A stretch of DNA of 43,774 nt from an uncultured Verrucomicrobiales bacterium (GCA_937916135.1 CALFTQ010000179.1:1-43774), one strand, 5' to 3'; counted from the stretch's first letter, positions 31,855 to 40,055 are shown. Notes: generated by a model not told the origin, from the letters alone. Made by a program: numbers and translations.

Positions 31855-32475
31855 TTACTTCCACTTATCGTCTTCCCCACCTTCGGTCGAGGCGGAGCCG
31901 GAACCAAGATGCTTTGTCTTAAGCGAACCGGTGAAAATGAAGGAGCGGTCAACAGGGTCAGACAGAATCGGCTCGCCCTCACCCGTGCTGTTATCGTTAG
32001 CGTAGTAATGCCCCACCACGGCAGTGGCACCACGGCCAGCAACCGTGCCGGAGCCGTTCTCCGGAATGTCCATGTAGATCTGGAAAGATTCCAGCGTAAC
32101 CGATTTCGCTTCCTGAGGAATGCCCAGGAAGCTCCGGAACTCATCACTTCTTGAATAAGTATCAGAGCTGACAAAATTCACTTCACCCCAGAAGCGCCAG
32201 CACCCATTCTCCAGAGTCGGCTGCTTGGTGATGGAGAAGTACGCAGGCATCGGAGCATCCAGACCGGCTATAACTCTCGCATCAAGCATCCATCCCGTTA
32301 CTGCATCCCCAAACTGGATCTCCAGAACAGGACTAGAAAGGAGCTCTACCTTACAATTCGTAATAGCACGAGCAGGGCCATCACTGCTGCTGCCACCGCC
32401 GCCTCCGCAAGAGCAGAGGGTAAATCCGGCAATCATGCCCACAACAGCCAGGAGAGGAAGAAAGATTTTTTTCAT
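31855..32475 (-). CDS. Predicted lipoprotein of unknown function
   Basis: 206 residues. Signal peptide with lipobox LCSC (Cys about residue 23), immediately followed by a flexible GGGGGSSS linker, a common surface- or periplasm-lipoprotein layout. The rest looks beta-rich, with aromatic residues (GCWRFWGEVNFVSSD, SFQIYMDIP), and ends in a charged, low-complexity tail (SASTEGGEDDKWK). No known family recognised. Single gene with its own promoter and terminator. Confidence 0.78.
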   Translation of the reverse strand: MKKIFLPLLAVVGMIAGFTLCSCGGGGGSSSDGPARAITNCKVELLSSPVLEIQFGDAVTGWMLDARVIAGLDAPMPAYFSITKQPTLENGCWRFWGEVNFVSSDTYSRSDEFRSFLGIPQEAKSVTLESFQIYMDIPENGSGTVAGRGATAVVGHYYANDNSTGEGEPILSDPVDRSFIFTGSLKTKHLGSGSASTEGGEDDKWK

Positions 32476-32853
32476 ATATCGTAATATCGGTTATAGGTGA
32501 AATACCTTACTTTTGCCAGTCTAGCATACAGTGCTCGGAAAGCAAGAAAAAAAAACGTGTGCAGATTATTTATTTTTTCGCGTGTAGCAGCATCTTTCCG
32601 GGAGCAGGCGGCACAGGCCTGCTGATACGATTATTGCACCGGCAACGAAAGAATAATGTGTTATACGTATGGGTGGGGCAACAAATTGGAATCGGCAGCA
32701 TCGGACAGGCGCTGTAATTCAGCTCGCCAGAGGTGGGTTAACGGGCACCCGGCCAAATGCACCCCCGGAGAAATCATAAACATCATTTCCGGAATATGAA
32801 GGAACAATGAGAGATTGGCCTGCTGCTCACAAAACCAGACCCGGATTTATCAA
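32476..32853. other. Long intergenic region upstream of the lipoprotein gene
   Basis: About 380 bp. It holds the lipoprotein promoter (minus-strand TTGCTT, 16-bp spacer, TAGACT, at about 32,517-32,545), A/T tracts at 32,545-32,580 and a small GCAGGC/GCCTGC hairpin near 32,604-32,622. No coding frame with family similarity and no structured RNA I recognise. A small RNA cannot be excluded. Confidence 0.4.
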
Positions 32854-32893
32854 AAAAAACAAGAGCCACAGCACAATGCCGGGCCCTTGTTTC
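32848..32893 (-). terminator. Terminator of ychF
   Basis: Stem AACAAGAGCC / GGCCCTTGTT (one mismatch) followed on the minus strand by a run of eight T. It lies just after the ychF stop. Confidence 0.75.
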
Positions 32894-32914
32894 ATTGAGT
32901 TATGGAAACAATTA

Positions 32915-34036
32915 TCACTTGGAAACATTGAAGCGGAATTCGACCACGTCGCCGTCCTGCACCACATATTCCTTGCCTTCGATGCGGAGCTTGGCCTGCT
33001 CCTTGGCCTTGACCAGGGAGCCGCAGGCCACAAGATCCTCATAAGCAACCACCTGGGCCGCAATGAAGCCGCGCTCAAAATCGGTGTGGATGACGCCGGC
33101 GGCGCGGGGCGCCTTGTCACCGGCGCGGATGGTCCAGGCCTTGGTTTCCTTCACACCGGTAGTCAGGTAGGTGCGCAGGCCGAGCAGGTGGTACACGGCA
33201 CGGATGAGGTCACTCACGCCGGAGTCCTCTACGCCGATATCGTTGAGGTACTCGCGGGCCTCGGCGGGGTCGAGCTCGGAGAGCTCTTCCTCGATGCGGG
33301 CGGAGATGACGATAGCCTCGGCATTGTGATGCTCGGCCACGTACTTGCGCACGGCAGAAACGTAGGGGTGCGAATCGGGGTCTTTCACCGCCTCAGCCAG
33401 CTCTTCCTCGCTCACGTTGCAGGCAAAGATACTCTTCTTATCAGAAAGCAGGTAGAAACTGTGCAGGAGCTTGCGCTCGTCTTCACTCAGCTCCAGGGTG
33501 ATAGCGGGGTTGCCGGCATCCAGGTGGGGCAGAAGTTTCTCGATGAGTGCCACCTCGGCCTTGGCTTCCTTATCTCCACCGCGTGCTTTCTTGATGCGGC
33601 TTTCCTTGCGCTTTTCCATAGCGGCCAGATCGGCCAGGATGAGTTCGGCATTGATGATTTCGATATCGCGCACAGGGTCTACGGAGCCGAGCTCGTGGAT
33701 GATATCATCATTCTCAAAGCAGCGTACCACCTGCACGATAGCATCCGTCTCGCGGATATTGGAAAGGAACTTGTTACCCAGGCCGGCACCTTCTGCCGCC
33801 CCTTTCACCAGGCCGGCAATGTCCACAAACTCGATGGCGGCGGGCACCACACGCTCGCTCTTGCTCATTTCAGCAAGCACAGCCAGGCGCTCATCCGGCA
33901 CTTCCACCATGCCCACGTTCGGGTCAATGGTGCAGAACGGATAGTTGGCAGCCTCAGCCTTTCGGGAGCGTGTGACTGCATTGAAGAGTGTGGATTTGCC
34001 AACGTTCGGGAGACCTACAATACCTGCCTGTAACAT
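32915..34036 (-). CDS. ychF: Ribosome-binding ATPase YchF
   Basis: 373 residues, slightly longer than the usual 363-370. Obg-related P-loop protein that prefers ATP, binds the 50S subunit and is linked to stress responses. G1 GLPNVGKSTLFNAVT at the N-terminus, TIDPNVGMVEVPDERL, G3 FVDIAGLVKGAAEGAGLGN, a coiled-coil insert around 120-200, G4-like SIFACNVSEEEL, then TGS domain with TYLTTGVKETKAWTI and the end RGFIAAQVVAYEDLV. The ATG lies 9 nt after a -10 box. Confidence 0.97.
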   Translation of the reverse strand: MLQAGIVGLPNVGKSTLFNAVTRSRKAEAANYPFCTIDPNVGMVEVPDERLAVLAEMSKSERVVPAAIEFVDIAGLVKGAAEGAGLGNKFLSNIRETDAIVQVVRCFENDDIIHELGSVDPVRDIEIINAELILADLAAMEKRKESRIKKARGGDKEAKAEVALIEKLLPHLDAGNPAITLELSEDERKLLHSFYLLSDKKSIFACNVSEEELAEAVKDPDSHPYVSAVRKYVAEHHNAEAIVISARIEEELSELDPAEAREYLNDIGVEDSGVSDLIRAVYHLLGLRTYLTTGVKETKAWTIRAGDKAPRAAGVIHTDFERGFIAAQVVAYEDLVACGSLVKAKEQAKLRIEGKEYVVQDGDVVEFRFNVSK

Positions 34037-34045
34037 AACGCGCCC

Positions 34046-34074
34046 ATTCTACACGATAGCAGCCGCGCGGAAAA
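34046..34074 (-). promoter_or_regulatory. Start-proximal promoter of ychF
   Basis: Minus-strand TTTTCC (34069-34074, weak), 17-bp spacer, TAGAAT (34046-34051); ATG after 9 nt. Confidence 0.45.
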
Positions 34075-34087
34075 GCCTAAACTACGC

Positions 34088-34290
34088 CATGCTCCGGAAT
34101 ATCACATGTATCCCAAAGATTTTGTAAGCAATAGAAACATCAGCAACATTTGGGAAGAAGCCTCCTCTGCGCAACAAATTGATGTTTGTAGCCATCGGGG
34201 CACGGGACTTCAGTCCCGAAATCACGGTGCTTCCAATCGGGACTGAAGTCCCGTGCTCCGGCAAGCGGGTTCACCTACGTTTCTCCTTGC
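34088..34290. mobile_element. MITE-like inverted-repeat element, copy B (opposite orientation)
   Basis: About 200 bp. Reverse-complemented it aligns with most of copy A: the terminal CCCAAAGATTTTGTAAGC, then AGCAATAGAAACATCAGCAA, AAGAAGCCTCC, ACAAATTGATGTTTGT, and the core GGGACTTCAGTCCC (34204-34217) and GGGACTGAAGTCCC (34239-34252) with the same 21-22 bp between. The end beyond the core is shorter than in copy A. It lies between ychF and the leuB promoter. Confidence 0.72.
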
Positions 34291-34306
34291 AAGACAGCAT
34301 TCAAAA

Positions 34307-34336
34307 TTGACATAGGAGGGAACGGCGGTGTATTAT
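34307..34336 (+). promoter_or_regulatory. Start-proximal promoter of leuB
   Basis: TTGACA (34307-34312), 18-bp spacer, TATTAT (34331-34336); ATG at 34348 after 11 nt. AGGAGGG at 34314-34320 lies inside the spacer, so it cannot serve as a Shine-Dalgarno for this message. Confidence 0.7.
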
Positions 34337-34347
34337 CACCCGCAAAC

Positions 34348-35442
34348 ATGAACACCTACAAGATTGCAGTTCTGGCGGGCGATGGTATCGGCCCGGAAGT
34401 AATGGCAGAGGCCCTGCGCGTGCTCGACGCCGTGGAGCAGAAGTTCGGATTCCGCACCGAGCGCACCGAGTGCTACGTGGGCGGCGCCGGCATTGATAAC
34501 TGCGGCAAAGCCCTGCCGGCCGAGACCCTGGCTGCCTGCGAGGCGGCAGATGCCATTCTGTTCGGCTCTGTGGGTGGCCCGAAGTGGGATTCCCTGCCGC
34601 CGGACGAACGCCCGGAGCGCGGCGCCCTGCTCCCCCTTCGCAAGCATTTCTCCCTGTTTGCCAATCTGCGCCCCGGTATCTGCCTGCCCGAGCTGGTGGA
34701 TGCCTCCCCGGTGAAGAATTCCCTCATCCCCGGCGGCTTCGATATCCTCTGCGTGCGCGAGCTCACCGGCGGCATGTACTTCGGCGAACCCAAGTTCTAC
34801 GGCGAGCGCGATGGCGAAATCATCGGCCTGGATACCCTCATCTACAAGAAGAGCGAGGTGGAGCGCATCGCCCGCGTGGCCTTCGAGGCCGCCCGCGGCC
34901 GCAACAAGAAGCTCTGCAGCGTGGATAAGGCCAATGTGCTGGCTTCCTCCGTCATGTGGCGCGAGGTCATGAACACCATCGCCGCCGAATACCCGGACGT
35001 GGAGCTCACCCACATGTATGTGGACAACGCCGCCATGCAGCTCGTGCGCAACCCGAAGCAGTTCGATGTAATGGTCACCGAAAACACCTTCGGCGATATC
35101 CTCACGGATGAAATGGCCATTGTCTGCGGCTCCCTGGGCATGCTGCCCAGCGCCTCCCTCAGCCACGGCTCCAACACTTTCTTCGGCCTCTACGAACCCT
35201 CCGGCGGCTCCGCCCCCGATATCGCCGGCAAGGGCATTGCCAACCCCATCGCCCAGATTCTTTCCATGGGCATGCTCCTGCGCTACACCTGCAAGGAAAC
35301 AGCCGCGGCCGATGCCGTGGATGCCGCCGTGCGCAAGGTCATCGCCGCCGGCTACCGCACCGGCGACCTCGCCACCGGCGCCGAAGGCGAAATCCCCGTC
35401 GGCACCCGTGGCATGGGCGATGCCATCATCGCAGCACTGTAA
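34348..35442 (+). CDS. leuB: 3-isopropylmalate dehydrogenase
   Basis: 364 residues, usual length. NAD-dependent oxidative decarboxylation of 3-isopropylmalate in leucine synthesis. Motifs: AVLAGDGIGPEVMAEALRVL, GSVGGPKWDSLPPDERPERG, LRPGICLPELVDASPVK, RELTGGMYFGEPK, the catalytic-region IYKKSEVERIARVAFE, VDNAAMQLVRNPKQFDVMVTENTFGDI (Lys/Asp metal site; shown as two blocks VDNAAMQLV and VTENTFGDILTDE), and GSAPDIAGKGIANP. leuA, leuC and leuD are not in the window. Monocistronic by context. Confidence 0.97.
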   Translation: MNTYKIAVLAGDGIGPEVMAEALRVLDAVEQKFGFRTERTECYVGGAGIDNCGKALPAETLAACEAADAILFGSVGGPKWDSLPPDERPERGALLPLRKHFSLFANLRPGICLPELVDASPVKNSLIPGGFDILCVRELTGGMYFGEPKFYGERDGEIIGLDTLIYKKSEVERIARVAFEAARGRNKKLCSVDKANVLASSVMWREVMNTIAAEYPDVELTHMYVDNAAMQLVRNPKQFDVMVTENTFGDILTDEMAIVCGSLGMLPSASLSHGSNTFFGLYEPSGGSAPDIAGKGIANPIAQILSMGMLLRYTCKETAAADAVDAAVRKVIAAGYRTGDLATGAEGEIPVGTRGMGDAIIAAL

Positions 35443-35477
35443 ATTTCACTTATTTTTCTATTTTTTGCAGATTTTTC

Positions 35478-35505
35478 TTGTAATTATTCTAAAATAAGCT
35501 AAACT
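35478..35505 (+). promoter_or_regulatory. Start-proximal promoter of rubrerythrin gene
   Basis: TTGTAA (35478-35483), 16-bp spacer, TAAACT (35500-35505); ATG at 35512 after 6 nt. The region is strongly AT-rich. Confidence 0.55.
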
Positions 35506-35511
35506 ACAGCC

Positions 35512-36054
35512 ATGACAACAATCGACAACCTCAAGACCGCCATCATCGGCGAAAGCACCGCCAGCGCCAAGTACGCAGCCTATGCCACCCGCGCCGCCCA
35601 GGAGGGCTACCCGCTCATTGAAAAGCTCTTCGCCGCCGCCAGTCGCGCCGAGCGCATCCACGCCACCAACCACAACAAGGTGCTGGTGAAGATGGGTGAG
35701 GCACCCATCGACCTGGAGATGCACATCGAAGTGGGCAACACCATCGAGAACCTGAAGGCCGCCGTCGCCGGTGAGACCTACGAGTTCACCGAGATGTACC
35801 CGCCCATGATTGCCCTGGCACAGGAGGAAGGCAACACCGATGCCCTGCGCAGCTTCACCTGGGCCAACGAGGCCGAGAAGGAACACGCCGACCTCTACAG
35901 CAAGGCTCTGGCCCAGCTGGAAGCCGGCGAGAAGCTCGACCTGCCCGCCAAGTACTACGTCTGCCCGCTCTGCGGCGATACCTTTGCCGAAGGCACCGAG
36001 CCCGACCGCTGCCCGCTCTGCAACTTCCCGAAGGCTAAGTACATCGAAATCTAA
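35512..36054 (+). CDS. Rubrerythrin
   Basis: 180 residues. Cytoplasmic peroxide-reducing protein of anaerobes and microaerophiles. N-terminal ferritin-like diiron four-helix domain (about 1-140; Glu ligands in ESTASAKYAAYA, AASRAERIHATNH, GETYEFTEMYP and NEAEKEHADLY) and C-terminal rubredoxin-like domain with two CxxC pairs (CPLCGDTFAEGTEPDRCPLC). Fits an oxygen-sensitive gut lifestyle. Monocistronic, leaderless-type promoter, then a hairpin array and a terminator. Confidence 0.96.
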   Translation: MTTIDNLKTAIIGESTASAKYAAYATRAAQEGYPLIEKLFAAASRAERIHATNHNKVLVKMGEAPIDLEMHIEVGNTIENLKAAVAGETYEFTEMYPPMIALAQEEGNTDALRSFTWANEAEKEHADLYSKALAQLEAGEKLDLPAKYYVCPLCGDTFAEGTEPDRCPLCNFPKAKYIEI

Positions 36055-36057
36055 GTC

Positions 36058-36140
36058 CGAGCGCAGCGAGGATATCGTCGCCGGAACGGCGATATCGTCT
36101 TGCCGCAGGCAAGATTTCGTCCGGCGGAGCCGGATATCGT
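36058..36140. repeat. Array of mini-hairpins separated by ATATCGT
   Basis: Four units in a row, each ending in ATATCGT (ATTTCGT in one). Units 2-4 are perfect hairpins with 3-nt loops: CGCCG-GAA-CGGCG (from 36079), CTTGCC-GCA-GGCAAG (from 36099), CCGGC-GGA-GCCGG (from 36121). The first unit (CGAGCGCAGCGAG) is not a clean hairpin. The stems differ while the spacer is constant. Function unknown. Confidence 0.8.
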
Positions 36141-36165
36141 TCCCCATTCACTAATCCAACACAAC

Positions 36166-36213
36166 AACAAGCGAGCATCGGGAGAGGCATTTCCCGGTGC
36201 TCGCTTGTTTTAT
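36166..36213. terminator. Bidirectional terminator between rubrerythrin and folC
   Basis: 18-bp stem, AACAAGCGAGCATCGGGA / TCCCGGTGCTCGCTTGTT (one mismatch pair, T-G), with a T-run on the right side; only partly A-rich on the left. Fits convergent genes. Confidence 0.82.
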
Positions 36214-36245
36214 CAATGAGGATCTGGCGGGGTGAGAGGAAATCC

Positions 36246-37451
36246 TCACTGCACCGTCGTGCGGTACTCCGCACTCCGCAAAACAGCCTTGGCCTCACCG
36301 AGGAGGAAGAAGGAGCCGCAGATGAGGGTGCCGGCAGGCATACCGGCCAGGCATTCATCCAGGGTGGCGGGGGTGGAGATGGGGGCAGAGGATGCGGCTT
36401 GCACCTTGGCCGCCATTTCTGCAGGAGCAAGAATGCGGGGTGACTGCACCGGGGGCAGCACCCACTCACCCACGATGGGAGCGAGGAGCTCCAGCACCTC
36501 ATCCAGCGCCTTATCTGCCGAGCCGGCGTAGATGCAGCGGGCCTTGCGGTCGCCATAGGTCTCGCGCCAGGTGCGGGTGAGCACCTGCATGGCGTGCGGA
36601 TTGTGGGCGCCATCCATGATGACGCCGGGCTGCACCTCCTCGAAGCGCCCGGGCCAGCGCACTTCAGCCAGGCCGCGGGCCTCTTCCTCTGCGCTGCAGA
36701 GGAAATGCGGCAGGGCGCGCAGAGCAGCCAGAGCCAGCGCGGCATTGCGCCGCTGGTGAGCACCCTTCAGCCCGAGGGGCTGCCCGCATTCGGCGGAAAT
36801 CACGCGGCAATAGGTATCCATGCGCTGTGCAGCCTCGTGAATGGCACGCATGGCCTCCGGCTCCTGCGGCGCGGAAACCGCCGGGCGGTGCCAGGAGAGG
36901 ATGGCGGCTTTTTCACCAGCCACCGCGTAAAGCGTTTCGCCCAGATACTGGGTATGGTCCAGCCCGATGGGTGCCAGCACGGCCACATCCTTGGGCACGG
37001 CGTTGGTGGCATCCAGCCTGCCGCCCATGCCGGTTTCCAGCACGATGAGCTCCACCTCCTGCTCCGCAAACCAGAGCATGGCCACTGCCAGCACCAGCTC
37101 AAAGAAGGTGGGGCACGGCTCCCAGTCCTGCACGATGGTGCGCACCTTGTTAATGAGCCGCGCGGCATCTGCATCCGGGATATTCTGCCCGTTCACGCGG
37201 ATGCGCTCGCTGAACTCCACCAGGTGCGGCGAAGTGAACAACCCGGTCTTGTACCCGGCGGCGCGGGCCACGCTCTCGCAGAACGCACAGGTGCTGCCCT
37301 TGCCATTCGTGCCGGCCACGTGGATGACCTGCGCCCGGGGATACAGCACGCCACAGGCCGTGAGCAGACGCGTCACCCCCTCCAGCCCCAGCTTGATACC
37401 GAAAGCCTGAGTGGAATACAACCAATCAAGCTCCTGCTGCAACGTGTTCAT
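36246..37451 (-). CDS. folC: Folylpolyglutamate/dihydrofolate synthase
   Basis: 401 residues, Mur-ligase family. Adds glutamate to folates, and in many bacteria also to dihydropteroate. P-loop VIHVAGTNGKGSTCAFCES (about 39-57), then TSPHLVEFSERIRVNG, GMGGRLDATN, LAPIGLDHTQYLG, the linker to the C-terminal domain GRFEEVQPGVIMDGAHNPHAM (split as GRFEEVQPGV and MDGAHNPHAM). The C-terminus is a little short (usual 420-440). Follows ahcY by 38 bp, with direct repeats in the gap, so both probably share a transcript. Confidence 0.94.
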   Translation of the reverse strand: MNTLQQELDWLYSTQAFGIKLGLEGVTRLLTACGVLYPRAQVIHVAGTNGKGSTCAFCESVARAAGYKTGLFTSPHLVEFSERIRVNGQNIPDADAARLINKVRTIVQDWEPCPTFFELVLAVAMLWFAEQEVELIVLETGMGGRLDATNAVPKDVAVLAPIGLDHTQYLGETLYAVAGEKAAILSWHRPAVSAPQEPEAMRAIHEAAQRMDTYCRVISAECGQPLGLKGAHQRRNAALALAALRALPHFLCSAEEEARGLAEVRWPGRFEEVQPGVIMDGAHNPHAMQVLTRTWRETYGDRKARCIYAGSADKALDEVLELLAPIVGEWVLPPVQSPRILAPAEMAAKVQAASSAPISTPATLDECLAGMPAGTLICGSFFLLGEAKAVLRSAEYRTTVQ

Positions 37452-37489
37452 CTTATTTACTTCGTACTTCCCACCTCGTACTTCGTACT
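37452..37489. repeat. Direct repeats TACTTCGTACTT between folC and ahcY
   Basis: The 38-bp gap is built from ACTTCGTACTT copies with a CCCACCTCG insert between them. It has no promoter I can support. Confidence 0.6.
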
Positions 37490-38902
37490 TTAGTAGCGGT
37501 ATGCCTCTGCCTTATAAGGTCCTTCCACGGGCACACCGATGTAGTCGGCCTGCTTCTGGGTGAGGGTGGTGAGGCGCACGCCGAGCTTGGCGAGGTGCAG
37601 GCGGGCCACCTCTTCGTCCAGCTTCTTGGGCAGCACAGTCACGGAAGGCTTGGCGGTCGCGCGCTCCTGCCAGAGAGCAATCTGCGCCAGCACCTGGTTG
37701 GTGAAGCTGTTGCTCATCACGAAGGAAGCATGGCCCGTGGCGCATCCCAGGTTCACCAAGCGGCCTTCGGCCAGCAGATAGAGGCTGTGACCATCCGGGA
37801 AGGTGTACTTGTCCACCTGCGGCTTGATGTTGGTACACACGATACCGGGGTAAGCCTGCAGGCGGGCCACCTGAATCTCGTTGTCGAAGTGGCCGATATT
37901 GCAGACGATGGCCTGGTCCTTAATCTTCTCCATGTGCTCCAGGGTGATGATATCGCAGTTGCCGGTGGTGGTCACGTAGATATCGGCCATGCCGAGGGTA
38001 TCCTCCACGGTGAGCACGCGGTAGCCCTCCATGGCAGCCTGAAGGGCGCAGATGGGATCCACCTCGGTCACGATGACCTGGGCCCCCAGCCCGCGCAGCG
38101 CCTGGGCACAGCCCTTGCCCACATCGCCATAGCCGCAGATGACCGCCACCTTGCCGGCAATCATCACATCCGTGGCGCGCTTGATGCCGTCCGTCAAGCT
38201 TTCGCGGCAGCCGTAAAGGTTATCGAACTTGCTCTTGGTCACCGAGTCATTCACATTGATGGCCGGCACCAGCAGGCGGCCATCGCGCTCCATCTGGTAA
38301 AGGCGGTGCACGCCGGTGGTCGTTTCCTCGGAAACGCCCTTCCACTCGGGCAGCCAGCGGTGGAATACGCCAGGCTGCTCAGCGGCAATGCGCTTCAGCA
38401 GCGCCTTGATGACGCCCTCTTCCTCACTGCCGGAGGGGGTGTTCACCCAGTCGGAACCCTCCTCCATCTCATACCCGCGGTGCAGCAGCAGGGTCACATC
38501 GCCGCCGTCGTCCACCACCAGCTGCGGGCCCAGGCCATCGCGGTGGCTCAGGGCGGCCCAGGTGCAATCCCAGTATTCGGTGAGCGTCTCGCCCTTCCAG
38601 GCAAACACCGGCACACCCGTGGCCGCAATGGCGGCAGCAGCGTGGTCCTGGGTGGAGAAAATATTGCAGCTGGCCCAGCGCACCTCGGCACCCAGTGCCA
38701 CCAGCGTCTCGATGAGCACGGCAGTCTGAATCGTCATGTGCAGCGAACCGGTGATGCGCACCCCGGCCAGCGGCTTCTGCTCGCCATATTTCTCACGGCA
38801 GGCCATAAGGCCCGGCATCTCGTATTCCGAAACGGCAATTTCCTTGCGCCCCCAGTCCTTCAGGGAGATATCCGCCACTTTGTAATCTGCTGTCGCTGTC
38901 AT
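37490..38902 (-). CDS. ahcY: Adenosylhomocysteinase
   Basis: 470 residues from ATG 38902 (MTATADYKVADI); the open frame runs 36 codons further upstream without family similarity. NAD-dependent hydrolysis of S-adenosylhomocysteine to adenosine and homocysteine in the methyl cycle. Blocks: GVRITGSLHMTIQTAVLIETL (split as GVRITGSLHMTIQ and TAVLIETL), VDDGGDVTLLLH, VNDSVTKSKFDNLYGCRESL, NAD site VICGYGDVGKGCAQALRGLG, and the C-terminal KPSVTVLPKKLDEEVARLHL and ...KAEAYRY end. No SAH riboswitch pattern was recognised upstream. Confidence 0.97.
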   Translation of the reverse strand: MTATADYKVADISLKDWGRKEIAVSEYEMPGLMACREKYGEQKPLAGVRITGSLHMTIQTAVLIETLVALGAEVRWASCNIFSTQDHAAAAIAATGVPVFAWKGETLTEYWDCTWAALSHRDGLGPQLVVDDGGDVTLLLHRGYEMEEGSDWVNTPSGSEEEGVIKALLKRIAAEQPGVFHRWLPEWKGVSEETTTGVHRLYQMERDGRLLVPAINVNDSVTKSKFDNLYGCRESLTDGIKRATDVMIAGKVAVICGYGDVGKGCAQALRGLGAQVIVTEVDPICALQAAMEGYRVLTVEDTLGMADIYVTTTGNCDIITLEHMEKIKDQAIVCNIGHFDNEIQVARLQAYPGIVCTNIKPQVDKYTFPDGHSLYLLAEGRLVNLGCATGHASFVMSNSFTNQVLAQIALWQERATAKPSVTVLPKKLDEEVARLHLAKLGVRLTTLTQKQADYIGVPVEGPYKAEAYRY

Positions 38903-38912
38903 GTCGGCGGGG

Positions 38913-38941
38913 AGTTTACAGCGAATCCACCGAAGAGTCAA
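38913..38941 (-). promoter_or_regulatory. Start-proximal promoter of ahcY
   Basis: Minus-strand TTGACT (38936-38941), 17-bp spacer, TAAACT (38913-38918); ATG after 10 nt. It supports the 38902 start over the 39010 one. Confidence 0.65.
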
Positions 38942-38994
38942 TGATAATCGCGTGCAATCGCGCGCGCACGAGAGAGCGCACTCGCTGTTTATGC

Positions 38995-39023
38995 TTGAAT
39001 CATTCATCAAATTGTGTTAGGAT
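38995..39023 (+). promoter_or_regulatory. Start-proximal promoter of the DUF3472 gene
   Basis: TTGAAT (38995-39000), 17-bp spacer, TAGGAT (39018-39023); ATG at 39032 after 8 nt, which argues against the TTG at 39014. Confidence 0.6.
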
Positions 39024-39031
39024 GCGACGCG

Positions 39032-39994
39032 ATGAAACGCATCTATACACTGATGACGGGTCTGCTGGTCCTTGCGGCATGCTGCACGCAGGAGGCCCAG
39101 GCCGACCGCTATTCGGACTACTGGCTGCCGGAAAACATGGCTAAGCGCCAGTGCGCCTCGGTGCATCTGCACTATGGGCCCAGCATTCCGCGCCACACCG
39201 CCGCCTACCAGGAAGCCGTGATTGAAAAGAGCGCCCCCGGCACCTATTTTGCCTGCAACAACTTCGGCTGCGGCTACATCGGCGTGCAGGAGCTCGGCCA
39301 CAAGGACAAGGATGGCAAGCCCGTGCGCGTGGCTATCTTCTCCATCTGGGATGCCAAGGACTCCGGCGATAACCCCCACGCCGCCCCCGAGGAAGAACGC
39401 GCCAAACTGGTGCAGAAGGGCAAGCACGTGACCACCCGCCGCTTCGGTGGCGAAGGCACCGGCGGCAACTCCATGCGCCCCTTCAACTGGAAGGAAGGCG
39501 ACGTGATCAAGACCCTGGTGGTGGAGCACGAGGACGGCCCCGATTTCCGCCAGATTGCCGGTTATATCTTCGACCCCGCTGAAAACAAGTGGATGCTCAT
39601 GAGCTGCTGGCGCATCCAGGCCCTGAACCGTGGGCTGGGCGGCGGCTGCGGCTTTGTGGAGGACTTCAAGCGCGACGTGGAATCCAAGAAGCATGAGCGC
39701 CGCGCCACCTTCGGCCCCGCCCTGCGCTGGGACGGCAAGCAGTGGCACGCCGCCACGCAGTTCCGCTTCACCCGCGATGGCAACCCGCTCAAGGAAATCA
39801 ACTGCCGCTTCAACCCGCAGCGCGGTTACTACTCCCTGGCCACCGGCGGTACCATCAAGGAGGAGGCAGACTTCCCGGTATTCAGCTCCAGACCCCTGCC
39901 TCAGCAGCCTGCTGCAGTGCCCACCCCGGGTGAGGATATCATGAAGCTCATCCAGCGCCCCAGGCTGGAGATAGTGAACTATCCCGCCCAGTAA
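39032..39994 (+). CDS. Secreted DUF3472 domain protein
   Basis: 320 residues from ATG 39032. Signal peptide with a possible lipobox (LLVLAACC, Cys about 16). The DUF3472-type core (about 60-220) includes CNNFGCGYIGVQELG, VRVAIFSIWDAKDSGDNP, RRFGGEGTGGNSMRPFNW, and a FRQIAGYIFDPAENKWMLMS stretch. DUF3472 proteins are extracytoplasmic, sugar-linked by genome context in other bacteria, but of unproved function. A Pro-rich tail follows. Single gene with a clear terminator. Confidence 0.82.
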   Translation: MKRIYTLMTGLLVLAACCTQEAQADRYSDYWLPENMAKRQCASVHLHYGPSIPRHTAAYQEAVIEKSAPGTYFACNNFGCGYIGVQELGHKDKDGKPVRVAIFSIWDAKDSGDNPHAAPEEERAKLVQKGKHVTTRRFGGEGTGGNSMRPFNWKEGDVIKTLVVEHEDGPDFRQIAGYIFDPAENKWMLMSCWRIQALNRGLGGGCGFVEDFKRDVESKKHERRATFGPALRWDGKQWHAATQFRFTRDGNPLKEINCRFNPQRGYYSLATGGTIKEEADFPVFSSRPLPQQPAAVPTPGEDIMKLIQRPRLEIVNYPAQ

Positions 39995-40017
39995 GGGTTC
40001 TGACATTTCCACCCCTG

Positions 40018-40049
40018 AACCGCCTGAGAGTAATCTCAGGCGGTTTTTA
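40018..40049 (+). terminator. Terminator of the DUF3472 gene
   Basis: 12-bp perfect stem AACCGCCTGAGA / TCTCAGGCGGTT with loop GTAA, followed by TTTAT. Confidence 0.88.
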
Positions 40050-40055
40050 TTACCA

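Noticed and set aside
31485..32005. Open frames across the MITE-like element and lipoprotein 3' end
   Set aside because: Frames cross repeat boundaries and a strong terminator, with no start signal or family similarity.
32807..34033. 408-codon plus-strand frame opposite ychF
   Set aside because: Shadow of ychF; crosses its terminator and has no motif.
34314..34320. AGGAGGG as Shine-Dalgarno of leuB
   Set aside because: It lies between the -35 and -10 boxes, 27 nt before the ATG, so it would not be in the mRNA.
36058..36140. CRISPR array
   Set aside because: Units are about 20 bp with variable hairpin stems and a 7-bp constant spacer; no 24-37-bp repeat with unique spacers and no cas genes.
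38903..39010. SAH riboswitch upstream of ahcY
   Set aside because: The promoter lies 10 nt before the ATG, leaving no room for a leader, and the known conserved core was not found. The GC-alternating stretch at 38,959-38,969 is noted only as possible Z-DNA-like sequence.
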